Below, piece after piece: positions 6,738 through 13,085 of a DNA stretch of 15,139 nt. The stretch spans positions 1 through 15,139 of the forward strand of contig JAJDBI010000288.1 in NCBI GenBank assembly GCA_029261435.1. The letters run 5' to 3'. Position numbers and translations under genes: made by a program. Origin of the DNA: Nitrospinaceae bacterium. GTDB lineage: Bacteria; Nitrospinota; Nitrospinia; Nitrospinales; VA-1. Numbering within the stretch: position 1 is the first letter of the stretch; every line of letters starts with the position of its first letter. The notes beneath the pieces were generated by a model, which did no database searches, was not told the DNA's origin, and saw only the letters and a program-made list of their open reading frames with translations.

Positions 6738-7325
6738 ATGAATGATAAGTTAACAGAAATTTTGAATAGCATGCGGAAGCTGGAGTATCAGCTGATTCAG
6801 GAATTGCAAAAAGGGGAGGAAGAGTTTTTCTATAAGGTCAAACACAAGCGAGTCAAGTTTGAGCGCGAGGTGAAAGCGCAACACCGCCAGTTGGTCAAAA
6901 GGCTCCGGTATTATTTAAAGGACGCGGAGATTTTAAATATTCTGACGGCACCGGTGATCTGGTCTTGTTTGCTGCCAGCTGTTTTCATGGATCTGGTGAT
7001 GACCTTTTTTCAGGCGGTTTGTTTCCCAGTATATGGGATCCCTAAAGTGAATCGAAAAGATTATATTGTTATCGACCGACATTATCTTAGTTACCTGAAT
7101 GGGCTGGAAAAACTAAACTGTGTCTATTGTGGATATTTTAACGGCCTGATCGGTTATGTTCAGGAAATTGCGGCCAGAACCGAGCAATACTGGTGCCCGA
7201 TCAAGCATGCTCGAAAAACCCGTTTTGTACACGGCAGGTACTCCAGGTTCATCAGTTATGGCGATGGAGTGAGCTACCGTGAAAAAATTGAATCGGTCCG
7301 ACGCGGATTTGATGATTTAAAATAA
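6738..7325 (+). CDS. Conserved membrane-associated protein of unknown function with Cys/His cluster
   Basis: A 195-residue protein. The N-terminal 60 residues are strongly charged and helical, probably a coiled coil (KKRLRYYL-type basic helices). Residues about 65-100 are hydrophobic and could form one or two membrane segments (ILTAPVIWSCLLPAVFMDLV, then FFQAVCFPVYG). The C-terminal half holds a dense motif region: DRHYLSYLNGLEKLNCVYCGYFNG with C128 and C131, then EIAARTEQYWCPIKHA with C153 and H157. A CXXC plus Cys and His could bind a metal or act in redox chemistry; this is inference. I recall similar YCGY...TEQYWCPIKHA proteins annotated only as hypothetical in various proteobacteria, but cannot check. 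The ribosome site AGGTG lies 5 nt before the ATG, so the start is good. It appears to be a single-gene unit, with 151 bp before glyQ. Confidence 0.75.
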   Translation: MNDKLTEILNSMRKLEYQLIQELQKGEEEFFYKVKHKRVKFEREVKAQHRQLVKRLRYYLKDAEILNILTAPVIWSCLLPAVFMDLVMTFFQAVCFPVYGIPKVNRKDYIVIDRHYLSYLNGLEKLNCVYCGYFNGLIGYVQEIAARTEQYWCPIKHARKTRFVHGRYSRFISYGDGVSYREKIESVRRGFDDLK

Positions 7326-7417
7326 AGTTCCTCTGGCAAGTGCCTGATGGGCACAAATAAAATATCTTTGTTTGACGAACTAAGAGTTATTTTGGCGGAT
7401 CAAGCCCTTGTTATTTT

Positions 7418-7446
7418 CCCCCACAGCTAGTGGAGGGGTTGACTTT
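7418..7446 (+). promoter_or_regulatory. C-run/GTGG/TTGACTTT motif upstream of glyQ
   Basis: CCCCC (7418-7422), GTGGAGGGG (7430-7438) and TTGACTTT (7439-7446) lie just upstream of glyQ. The first two can pair as a bulged hairpin. TTGACT resembles a -35 box, but no convincing -10 is seen at the expected distance, and a start there would leave almost no leader before ATG 7477. A related arrangement precedes glyS at 10827-10850. Confidence 0.35.
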
Positions 7447-7476
7447 ATATATCTAACTTTGCTACACCCAGAGGCT

Positions 7477-8358
7477 ATGTACTTTCAAGACATCATTCTC
7501 AGCTTACAAAACTACTGGTCATCCAAAGGATGCGCCCTGCATCAACCCTATGACATTGAAGTGGGCGCGGGGACATTTAATCCCTGCACATTTTTTCGAG
7601 TATTGGGTCCAGAGCCTTACAGTGCAGCCTATGTCGAACCTTCGCGCAGACCTACCGATGGCAGGTATGGAGAAAACCCCAACCGCCTCCAGCATTATTA
7701 TCAGTTTCAGGTCATCTTGAAGCCATCTCCTGGAGATGTGCAGAACCTTTACCTGGAAAGCCTGACTTCATTGGGGGTGGACCCGCTTCAGCACGATATT
7801 CGTTTTGTCGAGGACGATTGGGAGTCGCCCACTCTCGGAGCCTGGGGTTTGGGGTGGGAGGTCTGGCTGAATGGTATGGAAATCACTCAGTTCACTTATT
7901 TTCAGCAGGTGGGGGGCATAGACTTGAAACCGGTCACGGCTGAATTGACGTATGGGCTGGAACGCATCGCCATGTACTTGCAGGATGTGGACAATGTCTA
8001 TGACCTTAAATGGAATAAAAGTATTTTATATGGCGATGTTCATCTGGAAACAGAGAAACAGTTCTCGCGCTACAACTTTGAAGCATCAGGTAAGGAACGG
8101 TTATTTCAATGGTTCGATATGTATGAAGCGGAAGCGAAAGATTTGCTGGAGCAGGAACTGGTTCTTCCAGCCTACGACTATACTTTAAAATGTTCGCATG
8201 CCTTCAATCAGTTGGATGCCAGAGGAGCAATCAGTGTTACAGAGAGGACTGGGTTCATTGGTAGAGTGAGGAATCTGGCCCGGTTATGCGCTGAAGGCTA
8301 TGTGCAACAAAGGGAGGCGATGGAGTTTCCCTTGCTGAAAAAGCAACTGCAAACCTGA
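7477..8358 (+). CDS. glyQ: Glycyl-tRNA synthetase alpha subunit
   Basis: A 293-residue catalytic subunit of the bacterial alpha2-beta2 glycyl-tRNA synthetase, which charges tRNA-Gly using glycine and ATP in the cytoplasm. Class II core sequences are all present and near-identical to the family: VEPSRRPTDGRYGENPNRLQ, HYYQFQVILKPSP, HDIRFVEDDWESPTLGAWGL (from about 106), the substrate-site stretch GWEVWLNGMEITQFTYFQQ, and motif 3 ELTYGLERIAMY (about 156-167). The C-terminal helical part (ISVTERTGFIGRVRNLAR) is intact. Length matches the usual 290-305. The frame is open upstream to a TTG at 7408, but GlyQ proteins normally start a few residues before FQDIILSLQ, so ATG 7477 is chosen; only a close AGAGG precedes it. 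The partner glyS lies 2.6 kb downstream on the same strand, split off by an opposite-strand gene that ends 5 bp from the glyQ stop. Confidence 0.97.
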   Translation: MYFQDIILSLQNYWSSKGCALHQPYDIEVGAGTFNPCTFFRVLGPEPYSAAYVEPSRRPTDGRYGENPNRLQHYYQFQVILKPSPGDVQNLYLESLTSLGVDPLQHDIRFVEDDWESPTLGAWGLGWEVWLNGMEITQFTYFQQVGGIDLKPVTAELTYGLERIAMYLQDVDNVYDLKWNKSILYGDVHLETEKQFSRYNFEASGKERLFQWFDMYEAEAKDLLEQELVLPAYDYTLKCSHAFNQLDARGAISVTERTGFIGRVRNLARLCAEGYVQQREAMEFPLLKKQLQT

Positions 8359-8363
8359 GACTT

Positions 8364-10709
8364 TCAGTTTCCGGACCACTCCTTGATTTTGTCACGAATA
8401 TCACGGGCTTCAGGTTTGTTTAGTTCTTCAAAAACCTTGAGAGCTTTCTGGGCCCGGGTTATGGCATCATCCAGATTTCCTTTTTCCCCAAGAGCCTGAC
8501 TCCACGTCCATAATGCCTTTCCTTCCAACGCACGGTCTTTAATGAGTTGGGATAAGTTCAGGGCCTCTTCAAAGTAGTCACTGGCTCTATCTTCATTTTT
8601 GTTGTGGATATGGATCTCAGCAATTTGAATCATTAACGCTCCTTCAGTTGCCTGATTTTTAGCTTTGCGCATGGCCTCCAGGCCTTTTTCCAAATGTTTC
8701 AGTGCACTGGCAATATCCCCGGTTTTGAAAACCGCATCGGCGGTCAGCTTGAACAGCTCTCCCTGAAAAGGGGAGTTGGGAGTTTTTTGCGCTAATCTGA
8801 GACCTTTTTCCAGTTGTTCGAGGGCAAGAGCAGGTTCTTCAGTTTCAAGATAACCTTTGCCAAGATTGTATAGAATTGAGACTTTCAGGGGACTGTCTTT
8901 GACCAGTTCGTAAAGCCCCATTGCTTGTTCTCCAGCATGGACCGCTTTATTGTATTCCTGGTTTTGAATGCAGGAACTTGTCAATTGCACTAAAAGCTTA
9001 AACTCGTCGTCATCGTCCCCAGCAGCTTTTGCCATTTCAATATTCTGTTCGAGATATTTTGTGGTGAGAGCGTAGTCATTATTTATTTGGCAAATGCGAC
9101 TTAAATTATTGAGAGCATCCCTTTGTCCCTCAGTATCCTCTTCTTTTTTGCAAAGTGTAAGTGCGCGCTCCAGGGTATCGATAGCTTTTTTTGATTGGTT
9201 CAGCAGAACGTATTGTTTCCCCAGGTTCAAGAGGTGTTTGCGCTCGGCCTCCTTGTCCTCCAGTTGGCTGGCTGCAGAAAGGGCAGCTTCGAACCATGAG
9301 ATACATTCTGAAGGAGACAGGCGCTTGCTGATCATCGTAGCCCCATTTTCAGTGTAGGCACTACACATTTGTGCGGCATCTTTATCCTGAGCGCAATATC
9401 TGCGGCTCCATTCCATACCTGCTTTAATATTATCAAGTTCCAGGTCAAATAGTCGGAGTCCCTTGAGGGCTTCTTTGCCTTCCTTTTCTACATGATAATG
9501 AGCGCTTTCCAGAACATTCATGAATTCGGTGGCAAGACGCCTTTCAGCCACGCCACGCTCTCCAGGAGTCAGCATTGGCTTGAGAAAATTTTTGACCTGC
9601 GCGTGCAGGTAATAGCGATTGTTATTGAGGTTGTATTGAACCAGGCCATACTTTTCCAGCCCGGTGAGAGAAAGATTTTTAGGGTCTTCACAAATAAAGG
9701 ACGCGGCATTTGCTGTGAAAGACCCTGGGAAGACAACCAGCTTTCTTAAAATAATGGCAGTTTTATTCTCCAGCATTTTATAGCAAAGGCTCAATGCGGA
9801 CCGAACCCCATCGATTAAGTTGCCCTTCTCGTCTTCTCCAAATTTTTTTCGCTCTTCTAAAAACTTTTTAGCAAAGTAGTCTGGAGCCATTGTTGAATTG
9901 ATGGCAAAAAGTTTTCCAATGACCTCCAGAGGCAGGGAAATTCCTTTGCAGATCGGTGCAATTTCTTTGATGGCCGGGCTGATCTCAGGAGCCAACTGGT
10001 TCAACAGGGTGTGCGCGTCCAAAATTTCCAATGGTTCCAGATTAATGGAAGTCATTTTGGGAATTAAAATCGGTTTTGTGGAGGTGAACATCAACAGCCA
10101 GGAAGGGGGTGGAATCAGCGGCTTGACCTGGTCGGCATTTGAGGCGTCATCCAGAATTAAAATACCTTTATGAGCTTTCAAGGCGGCCCGGTAAAGTTTG
10201 GCCAGCTTTTTATTGTCAGAGGGCAGGGTTTGAGATGGGTGAAATTTTAAAATGATTCGCCGCATGATATCTTCTGCAGAAGGCGGGTTTGGGTTGTCAC
10301 TCTGCATATCTACAAACAGGCAATTGCCGGGAAACTGAGGAGATAATTTTCCGATCATGGTGATCGCCAGGCAGGTTTTTCCCACTCCTGAAAAACCACT
10401 GATCCCTACTATTGCAGGGCGTGCTGATGCCACAGCGATAATCTTTTTCATTTCTTCTTTACGACCGGAGATAAATTCAGGCTCGGGCGGAGGGCGAAAC
10501 AGATCGGTGCTCTTGACTCCTATGTCGGAAGACATGGACATCGCTTTTTTTATAACGGATGATGATTTTTTATCTTTTTCCGGGGATGAGGCAGACTTGT
10601 CGGAATCGGAGGATGCTTCCTTTTTGCCGGAGGAAGAGCCTTTCATAAATATTTTAGCCAGCGCAGCCAGTAGAACAACCGCGATGAGGACGATAATGAT
10701 TGTGGTCAT
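8364..10709 (-). CDS. Membrane-anchored STAND (NB-ARC-like) ATPase with C-terminal TPR repeats
   Basis: A 781-residue protein. Residues 3-22 are one membrane helix followed by positive residues, which predicts a cytoplasmic body. Residues 24-60 are a Ser/Lys/Asp-rich tether. The NTPase spans about 78-270: FISGRKEEM; Walker A GFSGVGKT (105-112); Walker B ILILDDAS (183-190); a sensor strand LLMFTSTKP (205-213); and the GISLPLE motif (256-262) matching the GLPLA box of NB-ARC/AP-ATPases. A helical and winged-helix part follows, with YYLHAQVKNF (366-375) at the position of the LHDLVR/MHD motif; the Asp is replaced by Ala. Residues about 483-765 are seven TPR-like units of around 40 residues. STAND proteins are ligand-triggered oligomerising switches in signalling, transcription or phage defence. 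No effector domain other than the membrane helix is visible, so the output is unknown. ATG 10709 has an AGG 8 nt upstream. It converges on glyQ (5 bp gap) and is divergent from glyS. Confidence 0.88.
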   Translation of the reverse strand: MTTIIIVLIAVVLLAALAKIFMKGSSSGKKEASSDSDKSASSPEKDKKSSSVIKKAMSMSSDIGVKSTDLFRPPPEPEFISGRKEEMKKIIAVASARPAIVGISGFSGVGKTCLAITMIGKLSPQFPGNCLFVDMQSDNPNPPSAEDIMRRIILKFHPSQTLPSDNKKLAKLYRAALKAHKGILILDDASNADQVKPLIPPPSWLLMFTSTKPILIPKMTSINLEPLEILDAHTLLNQLAPEISPAIKEIAPICKGISLPLEVIGKLFAINSTMAPDYFAKKFLEERKKFGEDEKGNLIDGVRSALSLCYKMLENKTAIILRKLVVFPGSFTANAASFICEDPKNLSLTGLEKYGLVQYNLNNNRYYLHAQVKNFLKPMLTPGERGVAERRLATEFMNVLESAHYHVEKEGKEALKGLRLFDLELDNIKAGMEWSRRYCAQDKDAAQMCSAYTENGATMISKRLSPSECISWFEAALSAASQLEDKEAERKHLLNLGKQYVLLNQSKKAIDTLERALTLCKKEEDTEGQRDALNNLSRICQINNDYALTTKYLEQNIEMAKAAGDDDDEFKLLVQLTSSCIQNQEYNKAVHAGEQAMGLYELVKDSPLKVSILYNLGKGYLETEEPALALEQLEKGLRLAQKTPNSPFQGELFKLTADAVFKTGDIASALKHLEKGLEAMRKAKNQATEGALMIQIAEIHIHNKNEDRASDYFEEALNLSQLIKDRALEGKALWTWSQALGEKGNLDDAITRAQKALKVFEELNKPEARDIRDKIKEWSGN

Positions 10710-10752
10710 GAACCAACCTGAGTTGTGGATATAGATTATTAAAGGTCATTCA

Positions 10753-10796
10753 ATGCAAATATATTTAAACATTGCATAACCTTGAATATTTTTCAA
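10753..10796. promoter_or_regulatory. Pair of inverted repeats in the STAND/glyS divergent region
   Basis: ATGCAA (10753-10758) pairs with TTGCAT (10772-10777) across 13 AT-rich bases. TTGAA (10782-10786) pairs with TTCAA (10792-10796) across 5 bases. They lie 44-87 bp upstream of the STAND gene ATG, inside a 219-bp divergent intergenic region. They could be regulator sites; no matching factor is known to me. Confidence 0.3.
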
Positions 10797-10842
10797 TACA
10801 TGCGATGATCAAGTGATTTAAGGGTGTTCCCCCTACGGGTGG

Positions 10843-10870
10843 TTGACTTTGTGGATATTTATTCGATAAT
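10843..10870 (+). promoter_or_regulatory. Sigma70-like promoter of glyS
   Basis: TTGACT (10843-10848) and GATAAT (10865-10870) are 16 bp apart, each matching five of six consensus bases. Transcription would start near 10877, giving a leader of about 50 nt. A TTCCCCC run (10827-10833) and GGGTGG directly precede the -35, as upstream of glyQ. The promoter shows that glyS can be expressed independently of glyQ. Confidence 0.55.
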
Positions 10871-10928
10871 ACTCGTTTTTGCCCTTGTCTGTCATCTTTT
10901 GCCACTGATTTAACCTAAAGAATATAAT

Positions 10929-12995
10929 ATGCCCGAATTTTTTATAGAAATTGGTTCCGAAGAAATTCCTTCAGGATATGTTCAACCGGCCCTTGAATAT
11001 ATGTGCGAAGAGTTAGCATCCTTTTTTACCAGTAACCGGATTCAGTCCGAAGCGCCAAAAATCCTCGGCACACCCCGAAGGTTGGTGGTGTCAGTGAAAG
11101 GCGTGGATGCTTTGCAGGAAGACTCTGTGGATCTTTTTCATGGCCCCAATGTCTCGGTGGCCTTTGACGACAAGGGGGAGCCTACCAAGGCAGCTATTGG
11201 GTTTGCCCGAGGCAAGGGCCTGGATGTCTCGGCCTTGACTCGAGAGAGCACTCCCAAAGGTGAAGTGGTCTGTGCCCGGGTAGAAAAAAAAGGCCGCCCC
11301 ACTCTGGAACACCTGAATGAATTCCTGCCGCAATTCGTTGGCAATATTCCCTTCCCAAAAAAAATGCGTTGGGGGAACAAAGCCCGCCCCTTTGCGCGGC
11401 CCTTGCATTGGATCACGGCAATATTTGATGACAAGCCTTTACAATTCAGTTTTGATGGTATCGACTGTGGTGATTTCTCACTGGGGCACCGATTTTTAAA
11501 GCCGGATAAATTTCAGGTGAAAAATCTGTCTTCCTATATAGAGCAAAGTGCCAACCATTTTTTAATGGTCGATCCGGAGTTGAGGAAACAGAAAATTCTT
11601 GAGCAGGTTCAAAATCTTGCTCGAGAAGCAGGCGGGACTGTCGAAGAGGATCCAGACTTATTGAATGCCGTCAATTATCTGGTGGAATATCCAGTTGCCA
11701 TCCGGGGAGACTTTGATGCTGGTTTTCTGGAACTGCCAAAAGAGCTTTTGGTGATGACCATGAAATACCACCAGAAATACTTTCATGTCTCGGATGAAAA
11801 GGGAAACTTACTGCCCTGCTTCATCACGATCAGCAATATGCCTGAAACTCACCAGATAAAAAATGGCAACGAGCGGGTTTTGCGCGCTCGGTTGGAAGAT
11901 GCCCGGTTTTTTTATAATGAAGATAAAAAGAAAAAGCTGGATGATTTCGTGGATCCATTAAAAGGCGTAGTGTTCCAGAAAAAACTGGGAACGCTGTATG
12001 AAAAAATGGAAAGGATTTCTGGCCTTGCTGGCATTTTATGTAATCACACCTGTCCAGACAAGCAATCGCAGGCATTGAGAGCCGGGCGATTGTGCAAGGC
12101 CGATCTCGTGACTTTAATGGTTTATGAGTTTCCTGAATTGCAGGGCATCATGGGCGGGTATTACGCCGCCCACTCTGGCGAAGCGTCCGAAGTCTCACAG
12201 GCAATCAAAGAACATTACCGTCCTGCTTTTGCCGGAGATGCTCCTCCTGAGAGTGAGTTGGGTGCGGTTATCGCGGTGGCAGATAAACTCGATACTATTT
12301 TAGGCTGTATCGGAGTGGGTTTGATTCCCAGTGGCTCAGAAGATCCGTATGCTCTAAGGCGAAACGCGCTGGGCATTATCCAGATTTTCCTGCATCGAGG
12401 TTGGCAGGTTTCATTAGACAGTCTTGTTGAGGAAGGCCTGCGCTCGATGGGCTCGAAACTCAAGCTGGAACCAGAAGCCATAAAAAAACATGTGATGGAT
12501 TTATTTTCGCAGCGGTACAAATCATATTTGAACGCCGAAGGGTTTCCACATGACGCGATTGATTGTGTCTTATCAACAGGCTTGGACTCCATTGTCGATA
12601 TCAAAGCAAAAGTCGCGGCCTTTTCTGATTTGAAGAAGCAACCTTACTTTGAACCTTTGGCGATTGCTTTTCGCCGGGTGGTCAGCATCCTTAAAGAGGG
12701 GGCGGAAGGCGAAGTGGACCCGGGATTGTTAAATGAGCCAGCCGAAAAGAAGTTGTTCGAGGCGTATTTGAAAGTTCGTGACCCGATACTCCGACATATT
12801 CAAAATAAAGAATTTGATCAGGCTCTGGAAAAAATTGCAGAAATAAAACCTGCGGTAGACGGATTTTTTGATGAGGTCATGGTCATGGTGGAAGATGTTT
12901 CGTTGCGTAATAACCGACTTTGCCTTTTGTATCAGATTTCCGGGCTCTTTTCGGGGCTTGCCGATTTTAGCCGGATCATTTTGAAAAAAGGTTGA
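10929..12995 (+). CDS. glyS: Glycyl-tRNA synthetase beta subunit
   Basis: A 688-residue tRNA-binding subunit that pairs with GlyQ to form the alpha2-beta2 enzyme; E. coli GlyS is 689 residues. Typical family segments are seen in order: the N-terminal LLVEIGTEELP-like start (FFIEIGSEEIPSGYVQPAL), GTPRRLVV (47-54), KKMRWGN...FARPLHWI (144-162), PKELLVMTMKYHQKYF (270-285), NGNERVLRARLEDARFFY (312-329), MGGYYAAHSGE (408-418), IPSGSEDPYALRRNALGII (466-484), and a DALR-like anticodon-binding region (about 585-680, ending NNRLCLLYQISGLFSGLADFSRI). The ribosome site is weak (AAAGAA), but the ATG matches the family N-terminus. It has its own promoter. ppdK follows on the same strand after 90 bp. Confidence 0.97.
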   Translation: MPEFFIEIGSEEIPSGYVQPALEYMCEELASFFTSNRIQSEAPKILGTPRRLVVSVKGVDALQEDSVDLFHGPNVSVAFDDKGEPTKAAIGFARGKGLDVSALTRESTPKGEVVCARVEKKGRPTLEHLNEFLPQFVGNIPFPKKMRWGNKARPFARPLHWITAIFDDKPLQFSFDGIDCGDFSLGHRFLKPDKFQVKNLSSYIEQSANHFLMVDPELRKQKILEQVQNLAREAGGTVEEDPDLLNAVNYLVEYPVAIRGDFDAGFLELPKELLVMTMKYHQKYFHVSDEKGNLLPCFITISNMPETHQIKNGNERVLRARLEDARFFYNEDKKKKLDDFVDPLKGVVFQKKLGTLYEKMERISGLAGILCNHTCPDKQSQALRAGRLCKADLVTLMVYEFPELQGIMGGYYAAHSGEASEVSQAIKEHYRPAFAGDAPPESELGAVIAVADKLDTILGCIGVGLIPSGSEDPYALRRNALGIIQIFLHRGWQVSLDSLVEEGLRSMGSKLKLEPEAIKKHVMDLFSQRYKSYLNAEGFPHDAIDCVLSTGLDSIVDIKAKVAAFSDLKKQPYFEPLAIAFRRVVSILKEGAEGEVDPGLLNEPAEKKLFEAYLKVRDPILRHIQNKEFDQALEKIAEIKPAVDGFFDEVMVMVEDVSLRNNRLCLLYQISGLFSGLADFSRIILKKG

Positions 12996-13036
12996 AAACC
13001 CTCTAACCATCGGATAATCTAACTCACTCCATTTAT

Positions 13037-13051
13037 AGGTTGTTTTAACCT
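13037..13051 (+). other. Small perfect hairpin between glyS and ppdK
   Basis: AGGTT (13037-13041), a GTTTT loop, and AACCT (13047-13051) form a short perfect stem in the 90-bp gap between glyS and ppdK. There is no proper U tract after it, so termination would be weak at best. It could equally be an operator or chance. Confidence 0.25.
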
Positions 13052-13085
13052 CTATTTTCAGATGTTTGAGGGCCGGGTTCTTTTT

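Noticed and set aside
7408..7476. In-frame 5' extension of glyQ from TTG 7408
   Set aside because: The added 23 residues do not resemble GlyQ N-termini and would be translated through the C-run/TTGACTTT motif; ATG 7477 matches the family start.
10357..10734. Plus-strand 125-codon frame at the STAND gene start
   Set aside because: It mirrors the Walker A region and Ser/Lys/Asp linker on the opposite strand; its acidic composition is explained by that complement.
12990..13000. GGTT-GAA-AACC hairpin at the glyS stop as a terminator
   Set aside because: The stem is four bp, lacks a U tract and overlaps the stop codon; too weak to support.
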